Assembly (NCBI RefSeq): GCF_900130005.1
Contig: NZ_FQXP01000010.1
Location: forward strand, 62,001 to 126,000
Source of the DNA: Clostridium collagenovorans DSM 3089
Lineage (GTDB): Bacteria > Bacillota > Clostridia > Clostridiales > Clostridiaceae
Length of the DNA stretch: 64,000 nt
Direction: 5' to 3'
Shown here: in pieces, positions 1 through 8,061 of the stretch
How the letters are laid out: each line of letters begins with the position of its first letter
How positions within the stretch are numbered: the stretch's first letter is position 1
The notes under the pieces: model-generated
What the model was told of the DNA's origin: nothing
What the model saw: only the letters and a program-made list of their open reading frames with translations
Databases searched by the model: none
Position numbers and translations under genes: made by a program

Positions 1-1
1 T

Positions 2-151
2 GAACTTTTAAAGGATACACTTAAGTTTGTAAAGGAATATAAAGTTGATGAGCTACCAAAGACAGGTTCACCAATAAGTGGTGGATTAATGGCTCAAATG
101 GGAACTATGATGCTTGGAGCCTCAGCTTTATTATCAAGAAGAAAAAAATAA
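2..151 (+). CDS. C-terminal end of a sortase-anchored surface protein (5' truncated)
   Basis: The frame is open from the window edge to a TAA at 149-151. It ends with a classical cell-wall sorting signal: LPKTG (bases 53-67), a hydrophobic stretch rich in Met, Gly, Leu and Ala, and a tail SRRKK. Such proteins are cut between Thr and Gly by a sortase and joined to peptidoglycan. Only about 49 residues are visible, so the function of the body is unknown. The next genes encode a NEAT protein, a sortase and an ABC importer, so a cell-wall heme-binding NEAT protein is the likeliest identity; that part is inference. Confidence 0.8.
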   Translation, partial: ELLKDTLKFVKEYKVDELPKTGSPISGGLMAQMGTMMLGASALLSRRKK

Positions 152-163
152 AATTAATATAAG

Positions 164-206
164 AAAAGAGGCAAAAGTTTATTTAAATTAATCTTTTGCC
201 CCTTTT
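164..206 (+). terminator. Stem-loop terminator after the LPXTG gene
   Basis: A 13-14 bp stem with one mismatch (left arm 164-177, right arm 193-206) encloses a 15-nt loop and ends in CCCCTTTT. The following gene starts only 28 bp on, so this may be a partial terminator that lowers expression of the downstream transporter genes relative to the surface protein. Confidence 0.6.
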
Positions 207-233
207 AAACTTATGTAATGGAGAAGAAGGAAA

Positions 234-890
234 ATGAAAAATAAAAAAAATGTAATTGATATAAATAAAATTTTATTAAGTATTTTATTTTTGCTTTCTG
301 TTATTTTTGGAAACAGAACCTTAGCAATGGCAGAAGAAAATAAAAAACTAGAAAGTGGCATATATGAAGTTAAAAATGATGTATATCATGAATCGGAAGT
401 TGGTATGTCCATGGCTAGAAGCTATTTAGATTCTATTATGAAATTAGAAGTTAGAGAAAAGGAAATTTATTGTATTATAGGTTTTTCTGGTACTGAATAT
501 ATGGAGAATTTTAGAGTAGAAGTTGATGATAAAGAAGTAAAAAGTGAAAAGCTTGAAGAGGATTTAGAGGCTCACACTGTAAAACTTAAGTTTTTATTAG
601 ATGATATAAGTTCTAAGATTGATACGAAAATATATGTTGGACCAATGGGAAGAGATGTTGAATTTACAGTTATACCTAAAATGGATACTTTGAAATTAAT
701 TGAAAAAATAGAAATTCCCAAAGAAGAAAAGAAAGAAGAAGAGAAAAGAGAAGATACTAAAGAAGTTATTGAAGATTCAAGAGAAGATAATAATAAAGGA
801 AATAAAAAGGTAATTACTTTTGTAGGAATAGGACTTGCTGTAGTAATTATTTTAGGAGTAATCATAAAAGGAGTTTTAAGCAAAAAATAA
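234..890 (+). CDS. NEAT-domain membrane-anchored heme-binding protein (probable)
   Basis: This 218-residue protein has an N-terminal signal segment (about residues 13-32), one NEAT-like domain (about 40-145, starting GIYEVKNDVYHE and including SMARSYLD in the position of the NEAT lip helix), a Lys/Glu-rich spacer (about 160-190) and a C-terminal transmembrane helix with a KK tail. NEAT domains bind heme in Gram-positive iron uptake systems. There is no LPXTG motif, so it is probably held in the membrane rather than joined to the wall. The second tyrosine of the usual heme-ligating YxxxY pair is not obvious (IYVGPMGRDVEF), so heme affinity is uncertain. Its stop overlaps the next start (TAATG), which implies translational coupling with the sortase. 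Confidence 0.7.
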   Translation: MKNKKNVIDINKILLSILFLLSVIFGNRTLAMAEENKKLESGIYEVKNDVYHESEVGMSMARSYLDSIMKLEVREKEIYCIIGFSGTEYMENFRVEVDDKEVKSEKLEEDLEAHTVKLKFLLDDISSKIDTKIYVGPMGRDVEFTVIPKMDTLKLIEKIEIPKEEKKEEEKREDTKEVIEDSREDNNKGNKKVITFVGIGLAVVIILGVIIKGVLSKK

Positions 891-1453
891 TGAAGAAGAA
901 TATAGCGAGGGTATTTTTAGTAATAGGACTTATTCTTATAGCAGCTTCTTTAATTTTTAAATTTAATAGTAAAACTGAAGAATATAAAAGTAAAAAAGAA
1001 TTTAAGGAAAGAATAAAGAAGTTTGAGGAAAATAAAGAGGGAGAGGAAGATATTAAACTTTCTAATTCTCAACTAGCACTTATAGATATTCCCAGTTTGA
1101 AAATAAGCTCTGTAATATCAGATGGGGTAGAAGATGAGGTTATTAAATATTATGTTGGACATTTTAAAGAAACTGCATACCTTGGACAAAATGGGAACTT
1201 TTGCGTTGCAGGTCATAGCAGCAATATTTATAGCGAAGTATTTAATAATTTAGAAGATATAAATTTAGGAGACAGTATTGAAATTAGGACTATAAGTCAA
1301 AAATATATTTATAAGGTTTCAGATAAATTTAAAGTAAGCCCTAAGGATGTACAAGTTTTAGAGCAAGATATATCTAAGAAGGAAATGACTATAGTTACTT
1401 GTACTAAGGATGGATCTGAAAGATTTATAGTAAAGGCTAATTTACAAGAATAG
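890..1453 (+). CDS. Sortase of the heme-uptake locus (class B or D)
   Basis: This 187-residue transpeptidase has an N-terminal membrane anchor (about residues 7-24), a charged linker and a sortase beta-barrel. The catalytic triad is visible: His109 (VAGHSS), Cys171 (IVTCTKD) and Arg178 (SERF). It cuts LPXTG-type sorting signals and links the protein to peptidoglycan. The obvious substrate is the LPKTG protein ending at 151. The TxTC motif and short length resemble class D, while the position in a heme locus resembles the class B enzymes of Isd-type systems; the class is left open. It starts within the stop codon of the NEAT gene and lies 9 bp from the substrate-binding protein gene, so it is part of the operon. 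Confidence 0.85.
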   Translation: MKKNIARVFLVIGLILIAASLIFKFNSKTEEYKSKKEFKERIKKFEENKEGEEDIKLSNSQLALIDIPSLKISSVISDGVEDEVIKYYVGHFKETAYLGQNGNFCVAGHSSNIYSEVFNNLEDINLGDSIEIRTISQKYIYKVSDKFKVSPKDVQVLEQDISKKEMTIVTCTKDGSERFIVKANLQE

Positions 1454-1462
1454 GAGAAGGTT

Positions 1463-2365
1463 ATGAAAATAAAATCATATATAGCTATAGTTATAACCTT
1501 AATAATAAGTGTTATAGCTACTGGTTGTGGAAGCACCTCTAATAGTACTGAAGAAGGTGGAAAAGAAAAAGATTCAAGGGTAGTTACTACTTCAGTAGCA
1601 GTTACGGAAATAGTTGATGCCTTAGGAGTTAAAATGATTGGGGTACCCACAAGTAACTATAAGTTACCAGAAGGCACAGTAGATGCAAAACAAGTAGGGA
1701 ATCCAATGAACCCAGATTTAGAAATAATTAAATCCTTAAAGCCAAGTGTAGTAATATCTGTTGATACTTTAGGTAAGGATTATGAAAATATGTTTATACA
1801 AAATAATATTCCTAGTGAGTTTGTAAGCTTAACAAGTTTACAGGGCTTAAAAGACAGCATAACTAATTTAGGAAAATTATTAAATAGGGAAAAAGAATCA
1901 GAAAAGATATTATTAGATATAAGTGAAAAGGAAAAAAGTATTTCGGAACGTTCAAGTAATCATGATAAGAAAGATATTTTAATTATTTTTGCAGCGCCAG
2001 GTAGTATGATGCTTGCTACAGAAAAATCTTATATAGGTGATTTAGTAAATATAGTTGGTGCAAATAATGTGGTTAAGGATAATAAACTTCCATTTGCTAC
2101 ATACAGCAGAGAGGAGATAAGTAAACTTAATCCAGATGCAATATTAGTTATGACTCATGCAAAGCCTGAGGAATCAGAAAAAATGGTTAGGGATAAGTTA
2201 GAAAAGGATGCAGAGTGGAAGGATATGAAGGCTGTTAAGGAAAATAGGATAACATATCTTGATAGTCAGTATTTTGGAATGAGTGCAAATTTAAAAGTAA
2301 TGGAATCTCTGGACAAACTATGCGATATAATTTATGGTAACGAGGTAAAAAATGAGGGCAATTAA
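1463..2365 (+). CDS. ABC transporter substrate-binding lipoprotein (heme/siderophore type)
   Basis: This 300-residue lipoprotein has a signal peptide ending in a lipobox-like IATGC, so Cys22 would be lipidated and anchored to the membrane. The mature part matches the class III periplasmic-binding fold (PeriBP_2/FecB-IsdE): VAVTEIVDALG, then NPDLEIIKSLKPSVVISV, and a C-terminal LDKLCDIIYG. It would take heme or ferric chelate from the surface proteins upstream and pass it to the permease. The next gene starts 14 bp before its stop, which indicates translational coupling. The substrate is inferred from the neighbouring NEAT and sortase genes. Confidence 0.85.
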   Translation: MKIKSYIAIVITLIISVIATGCGSTSNSTEEGGKEKDSRVVTTSVAVTEIVDALGVKMIGVPTSNYKLPEGTVDAKQVGNPMNPDLEIIKSLKPSVVISVDTLGKDYENMFIQNNIPSEFVSLTSLQGLKDSITNLGKLLNREKESEKILLDISEKEKSISERSSNHDKKDILIIFAAPGSMMLATEKSYIGDLVNIVGANNVVKDNKLPFATYSREEISKLNPDAILVMTHAKPEESEKMVRDKLEKDAEWKDMKAVKENRITYLDSQYFGMSANLKVMESLDKLCDIIYGNEVKNEGN

Positions 2366-3341
2366 TAATAGAAAAAAGCAGATATACATTGCTTGCAGCA
2401 TTGTACTGCTTATAGTTTTAATATTAGTTTCTTTGAAGTTAGGGAGTATAGATGTAGGAGTTAAAGAACTTATATATGGTATATTTTTTAATAATTCTTC
2501 AGAGAATGTTGAAATAATAAAAAGTCTTAGGCTTCCGAGAGTTATAGTTGCTGTATTAGTTGGAATGAATCTTTCTATATCAGGGGTATTGTTACAGGCT
2601 GTAATAAGAAATCCTCTAGCAGATCCATCTATTACGGGAATTTCTTCTGGAGCTTCTTTGGTTTGTGTAGCTATTATGTCATTTTGGCCTGAGTTTATGA
2701 AGACAATGCCTATATTTGGATTTTTAGGAGCATCTGCATCTTGTAGTATAGTATATTTTCTATCATATAAAAGAGAATTATCACCTATGAGAATAGTATT
2801 AGCGGGTGCTGCTATGAATGCAATGCTTGGAGGGTTGTCCTCTATGATTACTATTTCAGGTGGTCCAGGAGCTGCTTCAATCCAAAGATGGATAAGTGGT
2901 AGTTTAGCTACTACTTCATGGATAGATGTAAAAATATTAGTACCCTATTCTTTAATAGGATTAATACTTGCTATAACCTTAAGCAAGGTATGTAATGTTA
3001 TAGTTTTGGGAAGTAAAAATGCTAAAAGCTTAGGACTAAATTGGGATATACAAATAATACTTATTACAATGGTTGCAGTATTTTTAGCGGGAATATCAAC
3101 TTCAGTGGCAGGAATAATATCCTTTGTAGGTTTGGTAGTTCCTCATATATGTAGATTAGTAATTGGCTCGGATCATAAATATTTGATACCCTTTAGTGGA
3201 ATAGTTGGAGGAATATTTTTAATAGCAGCTGATACAATAGGGAGAATTGTTATAAGGCCTTATGAAGCACCAGTGGGTATAGTTATGGCTATTTTAGGTG
3301 CACCATTCTTTTTATATATTTTAAGAAGGAGTGAGATTTAA
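2352..3341 (+). CDS. FecCD-family ABC permease (heme/iron)
   Basis: This 329-residue polytopic membrane protein has about nine to ten hydrophobic helices. Family motifs include LRLPRVIVAVLVG near the start, NPLADPSITG, and GIISFVGLVVPHICR near the C terminus. It forms the channel of a BtuCD/FecCD-type importer, normally as a homodimer. It overlaps the binding-protein gene by 14 bp and the ATPase gene by 1 bp (TTTAATG), so the three transporter parts are translated together. Confidence 0.92.
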   Translation: MRAINNRKKQIYIACSIVLLIVLILVSLKLGSIDVGVKELIYGIFFNNSSENVEIIKSLRLPRVIVAVLVGMNLSISGVLLQAVIRNPLADPSITGISSGASLVCVAIMSFWPEFMKTMPIFGFLGASASCSIVYFLSYKRELSPMRIVLAGAAMNAMLGGLSSMITISGGPGAASIQRWISGSLATTSWIDVKILVPYSLIGLILAITLSKVCNVIVLGSKNAKSLGLNWDIQIILITMVAVFLAGISTSVAGIISFVGLVVPHICRLVIGSDHKYLIPFSGIVGGIFLIAADTIGRIVIRPYEAPVGIVMAILGAPFFLYILRRSEI

Positions 3342-4123
3342 TGATAAAGGCTGAAAGAATAAGTTTTTCCTATGAAAAGAACAAAGAATTAATACAGGAT
3401 TTAAGTATAGAAATTGAAGAGGGTAAAATAACCACTATAATTGGGCCTAATGGTAGTGGAAAATCTACATTGCTTTCATTATTATGTGGTTTAAATAAGG
3501 TAACTAGTGGGGAGATATACATTGGTAATGTGAGTATAACTAAGTTTAGTTATAAACAATTATCACAGAAGATATCAACAGTTCACCAACAAAATTCTGT
3601 TCCTTCAGATATAACTGTGGAAAAACTTGTTAGTTATGGGAGGATACCTCATAAAAAGCTTTTTAAAGGTAAGGCAGAAGAAGATAATGAGATAATAGAT
3701 TGGGCTATAAGGAATACAGGGCTTGAGAAATTAAAGACTTCAAATGTCATGGGATTATCGGGAGGGGAGAGGCAAAGAGCATTTATTGCTATGGCATTAT
3801 CTCAAAAACCTAAGATACTTTTTTTAGATGAGCCCACAACTTACTTAGATATGTATCATCAAATAGAAATTTTAGAACTTATAAAGAAATTAAATCATGA
3901 AAATAACCTTACAGTAGTTATGATACTGCATGATATTAACCAAGCCATAAAATATAGTCACAATATGGTGGTTATGAAAAGTGGAAATATAATTAAAAAT
4001 GGAGAATCAGCAAAAATAATAACTGAGGAACTAATAAGGTCAGTATATAAGGTTGATGGAAAAATAAATGAATATAATGAAAAATTAAGATATTTTATAC
4101 CTAGTAAATGTATTGATTTTTAA
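3341..4123 (+). CDS. ABC transporter ATP-binding protein (heme/iron)
   Basis: This 260-residue ATPase has a Walker A GPNGSGKST (about residues 35-43), the signature LSGGERQR, Walker B ILFLDEPT and the H-loop VMILHDINQA. These define a FepC/HmuV-type ATPase that drives the FecCD permease upstream. It is the last gene of the operon. An AT-rich stretch of about 120 bp follows before the next promoter-like element. Confidence 0.93.
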   Translation: MIKAERISFSYEKNKELIQDLSIEIEEGKITTIIGPNGSGKSTLLSLLCGLNKVTSGEIYIGNVSITKFSYKQLSQKISTVHQQNSVPSDITVEKLVSYGRIPHKKLFKGKAEEDNEIIDWAIRNTGLEKLKTSNVMGLSGGERQRAFIAMALSQKPKILFLDEPTTYLDMYHQIEILELIKKLNHENNLTVVMILHDINQAIKYSHNMVVMKSGNIIKNGESAKIITEELIRSVYKVDGKINEYNEKLRYFIPSKCIDF

Positions 4124-4244
4124 TGAAAATATGATTTTATTCAATAACTAAATTTATCAATGTGTTAAAAAGATAGAAAAATACAGGGTACAATAAAAAA
4201 TATAAAATATATAAGACAATAAAAAATATAAAAGAAAAAATGTA

Positions 4245-4271
4245 ACAAAGTTCTACAAAAATCATAGTATG
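4245..4271 (+). promoter_or_regulatory. Sigma-K-like promoter (8 of 9 positions)
   Basis: AC (4245-4246), exactly 16 nt, then CATAGTATG (4263-4271) fits the mother-cell sigma-K pattern AC-N16-CATANNNTA except for the last base. It lies 76 bp upstream of the gene at 4347 and suggests late-sporulation expression. Confidence 0.45.
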
Positions 4272-4273
4272 GT

Positions 4274-4317
4274 GTTATAGATAGTTAATGAGTTAACTTT
4301 CTATGACATCATTTTTT
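4274..4317 (+). terminator. Palindrome with T-run (terminator or attenuator)
   Basis: Arms 4274-4288 and 4293-4307 pair over 15 positions with one mismatch and one G-T pair around a TGAG loop, followed by a T-run at 4312-4317. It could terminate the heme operon, or act in the 5' leader of the next gene, because the sigma-K-like promoter lies just upstream. Confidence 0.5.
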
Positions 4318-4346
4318 ATTAAAAAGATTATTAGGGGGAATTTATA

Positions 4347-4655
4347 ATGGCTGAATATTTAAGTGGTAGTGCTAATTTACAAGAAGATCCATCAGGTAAC
4401 GGTACTTTAGTTACAGCAACAATTGCAAAAGGATCAGTAACAATAGATAATACAAAAGATTTTGTAATAGCAACAAAATTGGTAATAACAGATGGTGGAA
4501 CTGATAAAGTATACACTATAGTTCAAAACTTTCCTAAAGCTCAAGCTTCAGACACAAGTTTTGTTTTAACAAAAGCATTTTCTCCAACTATAGATGCTAC
4601 AACTGTTAAATCAACAGAAGCTTATATAGTAACTAATGCAACTCAAACTCCATAA
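4347..4655 (+). CDS. Small beta-rich protein, paralogue of the next gene; probable spore-surface protein
   Basis: This 102-residue protein has no signal peptide, membrane helix or cysteine. It is rich in Thr, Val, Ile and Ala, and beta-type patterns dominate (GTLVTATIAKGSVTI). The N terminus MAEYLSGSANL resembles MAEFIEGKAIL of the gene at 4740, and both have alternating hydrophobic patterns, so they look like diverged duplicates. A GGGGGAA ribosome site precedes the ATG. The sigma-K-like promoter upstream and the DNRLRE-type gene two positions downstream suggest a spore coat, exosporium or appendage component. I do not recognise a named family. Confidence 0.6.
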   Translation: MAEYLSGSANLQEDPSGNGTLVTATIAKGSVTIDNTKDFVIATKLVITDGGTDKVYTIVQNFPKAQASDTSFVLTKAFSPTIDATTVKSTEAYIVTNATQTP

Positions 4656-4666
4656 TTACTAAAGTT

Positions 4667-4693
4667 GGGTTTGGGGAATTTATCCTCAAACCC
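4667..4693 (+). terminator. Intercistronic stem-loop
   Basis: A 10-bp GC-containing stem (4667-4676 with 4684-4693, one G-T pair) with a 7-nt loop sits between the paralogous genes. There is no strong T-run, so partial termination or mRNA stabilisation is more likely than full termination. Confidence 0.5.
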
Positions 4694-4739
4694 TCTATTT
4701 AAAAAATTAATATAAGATATGGAAATTGTGGTGATGTAA

Positions 4740-5060
4740 ATGGCAGAATTCATAGAAGGTAAAGCTATATTAAAGAATAATGTAGATACTGGATCAATAT
4801 TTGAAGTTACGGTTTGGTTGTCACCAAAATCAGTTATTATTCATGGAATGGCTCATGATATATCTGTAAATGTAACGATTACTCATGAAAATGGTGTGAA
4901 AGATAAATATTTTGTATTGGATTCTTATAGTGGGAAACATGGAGATGTATTTAAAAGTGGAAAGGTATATACCATTCCAGTGGCACCGCCTGTAAAGGCT
5001 AGTGATAAGATATTAGTTAAGGCGTATTTTGCATATAAATTAACAACTAAACCTAAATAA
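4740..5060 (+). CDS. Small beta-rich protein, second paralogue
   Basis: This 106-residue protein has no signal peptide and no cysteine. It begins MAEFIEGKAIL, like the gene at 4347, and then runs as alternating beta-strand patterns (VTVWLSPKSVIIHG, DISVNVTITHENG) with a basic C terminus. The ATG follows GTGGTGATGTAA, a moderate ribosome site. It is placed in one unit with its paralogue and the DNRLRE-type gene 35 bp downstream. Function is unknown; a structural subunit of the spore surface is the working guess. Confidence 0.6.
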   Translation: MAEFIEGKAILKNNVDTGSIFEVTVWLSPKSVIIHGMAHDISVNVTITHENGVKDKYFVLDSYSGKHGDVFKSGKVYTIPVAPPVKASDKILVKAYFAYKLTTKPK

Positions 5061-5095
5061 AAATAAGTTTAATAATGTAAGTATGGGGTGAGAGG

Positions 5096-5692
5096 ATGTC
5101 CTTAACAGATGTTTATGCAAGTAAAAGTATAACTATTTCTGATAGGTTTCCAAATGAAAATGTAAATAGTGAAGAAGTTTTTATAGGCAATATAAATAAA
5201 TTTCGATATATAACTTATCTGTATTTTGATTTGTCATCATTAGAGAAGTTATGTAAGATATCATCTTCTAAATTAGTATTATTTAAATCTAGAACTGAAG
5301 AATATTGTTATGATAATTATATGAGAGATAAGGAATATGGTATATATGTATTGAAGGAGTATTTTAGTAGTTTGACTAATTATAATAATATGCCTCAATA
5401 TGATTGTACTCACGAAATAAAGTTTATTCCTAATACTAATAAAATATATACAGAAATAGATATAAGCAAAATTGTTAAATTGTGGCAAGAAGGGATTTTA
5501 AGTAATAAAGGATTGATGTTGACTGGTAACACATGGAGTTCTAAGCCCTTGATATATGGATCATCAAAAAATAAGGATATAACGTTAAAGCCTTTTTTAA
5601 GAGTAAATTACTCAACAGATGATATATTTCCTTCACAAGTAGAATTAGAGTGCAAGTATGAAATATTTCCTAGTGTTAATGAGGAGTCATAA
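5096..5692 (+). CDS. DNRLRE-domain (CBM96-like) protein
   Basis: This 198-residue protein has no signal peptide. Its pattern is typical of DNRLRE domains: ASKSITISDRFPNEN at the start, a strand ending YLYFDLSSL, SSKLVLFKS, and near the end DISKIVKLWQEG, GLMLTG and FLRVNYS. Such beta-sandwich modules occur in surface and extracellular proteins, and in clostridia also in proteins without signal peptides. Leaderless export together with the spore-type neighbourhood suggests assembly onto the spore by mother-cell synthesis; this is inference. A GGGGTGAGAGG site precedes the ATG. Confidence 0.65.
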   Translation: MSLTDVYASKSITISDRFPNENVNSEEVFIGNINKFRYITYLYFDLSSLEKLCKISSSKLVLFKSRTEEYCYDNYMRDKEYGIYVLKEYFSSLTNYNNMPQYDCTHEIKFIPNTNKIYTEIDISKIVKLWQEGILSNKGLMLTGNTWSSKPLIYGSSKNKDITLKPFLRVNYSTDDIFPSQVELECKYEIFPSVNEES

Positions 5693-5757
5693 AATTAGAA
5701 TTTCTAAGAAAGTGAAAGTGAAGTTTATTATGTGTAAAATTTATAATATGTAAGTTA

Positions 5758-5797
5758 ACTACTATATAATGAAAATAATATTATATAGTAGTTTTAT
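5758..5797 (+). terminator. Terminator of the small-protein cluster
   Basis: A perfect 13-bp stem (5758-5770 with 5780-5792) is followed by GTTTTATTTG. It closes the unit 4347-5692. Confidence 0.7.
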
Positions 5798-5800
5798 TTG

Positions 5801-6150
5801 TTTTAAATACACCAAAGTTAATAATAACCTTTTAATATTATATCTTTCTAATAGCAATTGACCTTATTTCACAATAGAGCACATGAAAAAACAATGAAGA
5901 TTTTTTTTATTGAAATATATATGAAGAGTTTAAATTTCTTACAAAGGGCTAAAGATAATTATTACGGAAAACGTAAGTTGCTTATATAAAAATGAGGTTT
6001 AGTATATTAATATGTGTAGATGGATTAAACTTTTAAATTTGTATTCAAAGTTTATAGAAATTATAGAATATAAGGTGAAATTTTGTTAAAGTTAAGTTGA
6101 TATATTAAAATTTAAGTTACATGAATTTATTTATAAGGTGCGTGATGGTA
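5801..6150. other. Non-coding AT-rich stretch upstream of homoserine dehydrogenase
   Basis: No ORF with a ribosome site is visible. The only structure noticed is a short hairpin around 5962-5976. No riboswitch family (SAM, lysine, T-box) was recognised, although the downstream gene belongs to the aspartate pathway. Confidence 0.5.
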
Positions 6151-7167
6151 ATGAGAAAAATAGTTATTAGTATTGCAGGCTATGGAGTAGTTGGTAAAGA
6201 GTTTCTAAGGTTAATTAAGGAAAAGAAAGAGGATATAAAAAATAAATATAATTTAGAACTTGTTATAGGAAAAATAATAGGTAGTAAATGCGCTATTTTT
6301 AGTGACGAAGGTATTGATGTTGAAGAGTTACTGAAGTTATCATTAGGAAGTATGGGTTTAAAGGAGTATTGTTGTATTAAAAATATAAATTTTAGTAGTA
6401 ATTGTGAGCTAATTGGAGATATATTTGTAGACTGTACACCTACTAATTTAGAAAGTGGGGAGCCAGCTTTAAGTTACATATATGAAGCAATAGAAAAGAA
6501 TATGGATTTATTTTTAGCTTCTAAGGGGGCTTTAGTAAAGAATTATAAAAGCATAAATGAAAAGGTTAAAGAAAAGAATTTAAATATAAAATTTAGTGGA
6601 GCTACAGCGGCTGCTTTACCTACTTTAGATATAGGACAAATATGTCTTCCCTTAACTACTATAAAGGAGATAAAGGGTATACTGAATGGGACAAGTAACT
6701 TTATTTTAACTTCTATGATTAAAAATAAAATGGGCTATGAAGAAACTTTAAAATTAGCTTTTAATAAGGGGATATGTGAAAAGAATAATAATTTAGATGT
6801 TAGTGGATTTGATACTGCTTGTAAGATGGTTTTAATAGTAAATAATATTTTAGGGAAGGAAGTAACCTTAGATGATGTAGAAATTCAAGGTATTGAGAAT
6901 GTTACTAATGAGGATATAAAGAAGGCTATAGAAAATGATTCTGTTATAAAGCTCCTTGGAGAATGTGAAGTTAATGATAATAAAGTTAAATTAAAGGTTT
7001 CACCTAAATATATAAGTAATACAGAGCAATTAGCAAAGGTTGACTATAATAATAAAGCTATAGTATTTAATACAGAGGAAGCTGGAGAAATATTTTGTTC
7101 AGGGGGTGCATCTAATCCAAGAGCGGCTGCATATTCTATTTTAAAAGATATACTTAACGCATATTAG
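6151..7167 (+). CDS. hom: Homoserine dehydrogenase
   Basis: It reduces aspartate semialdehyde to homoserine in the route to threonine and methionine. The Rossmann NAD(P) motif is near the N terminus (ISIAGYGVVGKEFL), the conserved GTSNFIL lies mid-protein, and SGFDTACK is the catalytic-core signature. The protein ends about 75 residues after the core without a full ACT domain, so it is the short, probably feedback-insensitive form. The start ATG at 6151 gives 338 residues and places AAGGTG (6135-6140) at a proper distance; ATG codons at 6145 and 6121 are also in frame. It stands alone, without thrB, thrC or lysC next to it. Confidence 0.88.
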   Translation: MRKIVISIAGYGVVGKEFLRLIKEKKEDIKNKYNLELVIGKIIGSKCAIFSDEGIDVEELLKLSLGSMGLKEYCCIKNINFSSNCELIGDIFVDCTPTNLESGEPALSYIYEAIEKNMDLFLASKGALVKNYKSINEKVKEKNLNIKFSGATAAALPTLDIGQICLPLTTIKEIKGILNGTSNFILTSMIKNKMGYEETLKLAFNKGICEKNNNLDVSGFDTACKMVLIVNNILGKEVTLDDVEIQGIENVTNEDIKKAIENDSVIKLLGECEVNDNKVKLKVSPKYISNTEQLAKVDYNNKAIVFNTEEAGEIFCSGGASNPRAAAYSILKDILNAY

Positions 7168-7277
7168 AAAATAAAAATTATAAAATTTTAAAAAAGTGTA
7201 ATAATCTTTCCTGAAGATAAATATTATCTTATATAAGGTTAATTTAAAATAAATTATTTTACTTGGAGGATAATAAA

Positions 7278-7376
7278 ATGAGCGTAAAGATATTACAAAA
7301 ATATATAGCAATATGTAAGGGGTTAGGTATAGAAGCAACTGTAGAAGGATTAAAAAAAATAAAAGATTTATTATAG
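7278..7376 (+). CDS. Small 32-residue peptide gene
   Basis: A strong ribosome site (TTGGAGGATAATAAAATG) opens a 32-codon frame that starts MSVKILQKYIAICKGL and ends KKIKDLL. The peptide can form a basic amphipathic helix and has one Cys. A strong terminator follows 45 bp after the stop and a small hairpin (7212-7231) precedes it, so it looks like an independent transcription unit. No family is recognised. It could be a membrane-associated or spore peptide, or a secreted signal lacking a leader. Coding status rests on the ribosome site, terminator and clean frame. Confidence 0.5.
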   Translation: MSVKILQKYIAICKGLGIEATVEGLKKIKDLL

Positions 7377-7421
7377 ATTATTAAAGAAGTTAACTATATT
7401 AGAATATACTTAATATACAAA

Positions 7422-7482
7422 AACTATAGAAGTATATAATTCCTTAGTAAAAAATTGAATTATATAACCCTATAGTTTTTTT
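7422..7482 (+). terminator. Strong terminator after the small peptide gene
   Basis: Outer stem 7422-7429 with 7470-7477, inner 10-bp stem 7433-7442 with 7457-7466, then a T-run (7475-7482). Confidence 0.8.
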
Positions 7483-7674
7483 GTTTTACATATGGAAATA
7501 TAAGACCTAATTATACAAAGTGTTATTTAGATTAGACTTATAGAGGGTATAATTAAATTTTAAATATACAAATGGGTTTATTTAAAATATATACTTTTAA
7601 GTAAAAATATGAAAAATGAGAATGTATAATTTTTATTAAAATAATTATACATAAATATACTGGGTATTTTATTA

Positions 7675-7701
7675 ACATTTTGAGATTTGGTACATATAGT
7701 A
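7675..7701 (+). promoter_or_regulatory. Sigma-K promoter, full match
   Basis: AC (7675-7676), exactly 16 nt, then CATATAGTA (7693-7701) matches AC-N16-CATANNNTA completely. It lies 36 bp upstream of the start of the spore-surface-like gene at 7738, which is well placed for its promoter. Confidence 0.65.
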
Positions 7702-7737
7702 TTAGGGTAAACCAACATTTTAGGAGGATAAGGAAAT

Positions 7738-8061
7738 ATGAGTATGCCAGTAATTGTACCAAGTACTACCAAAAGAAGTCAAGCAATATCAGATATTATA
7801 GAGTCAGTTGCTTTAGAAGAAACAGGTCTTTCCCATATATTAAATGCAGAAGGTGAAAAAATTCAACATGTAGTTAAGACACCAGGTGTAACTAAGAACG
7901 ATTTATTAAATGTAAATAGTTCAGTACAATGCATGATAGGTGCAGTAACAAAATTAGAAATGATTTTAGGAATGAAATTAGAATTATTAGCAGGAGGACC
8001 TTGTTCTTGTTCAAGTAGCACAAGACCAGAAGAAACAACAGGTGGAACAACAACACCATAA
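7738..8061 (+). CDS. Spore coat/exosporium-like protein
   Basis: This 107-residue protein has no signal peptide. It contains the pattern ISDIIESVALEETGL followed by SHILNAEGEKIQ, a motif I associate with spore-surface proteins of Bacillus and Clostridium, then a helical segment and a Cys/Ser/Thr-rich tail (GGPCSCSSSTRPEETTGG). The tail could be cross-linked or glycosylated. A full sigma-K promoter match and a GGAGGA ribosome site precede it, which supports mother-cell expression late in sporulation. Single-gene unit with a downstream terminator shared with pdxT. Confidence 0.72.
   Translation: MSMPVIVPSTTKRSQAISDIIESVALEETGLSHILNAEGEKIQHVVKTPGVTKNDLLNVNSSVQCMIGAVTKLEMILGMKLELLAGGPCSCSSSTRPEETTGGTTTP

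Noticed and set aside
6121..6150. Upstream start of homoserine dehydrogenase
   Set aside because: The ATG at 6121 lacks a ribosome site, and the extra residues precede the Rossmann motif without similarity to the family.
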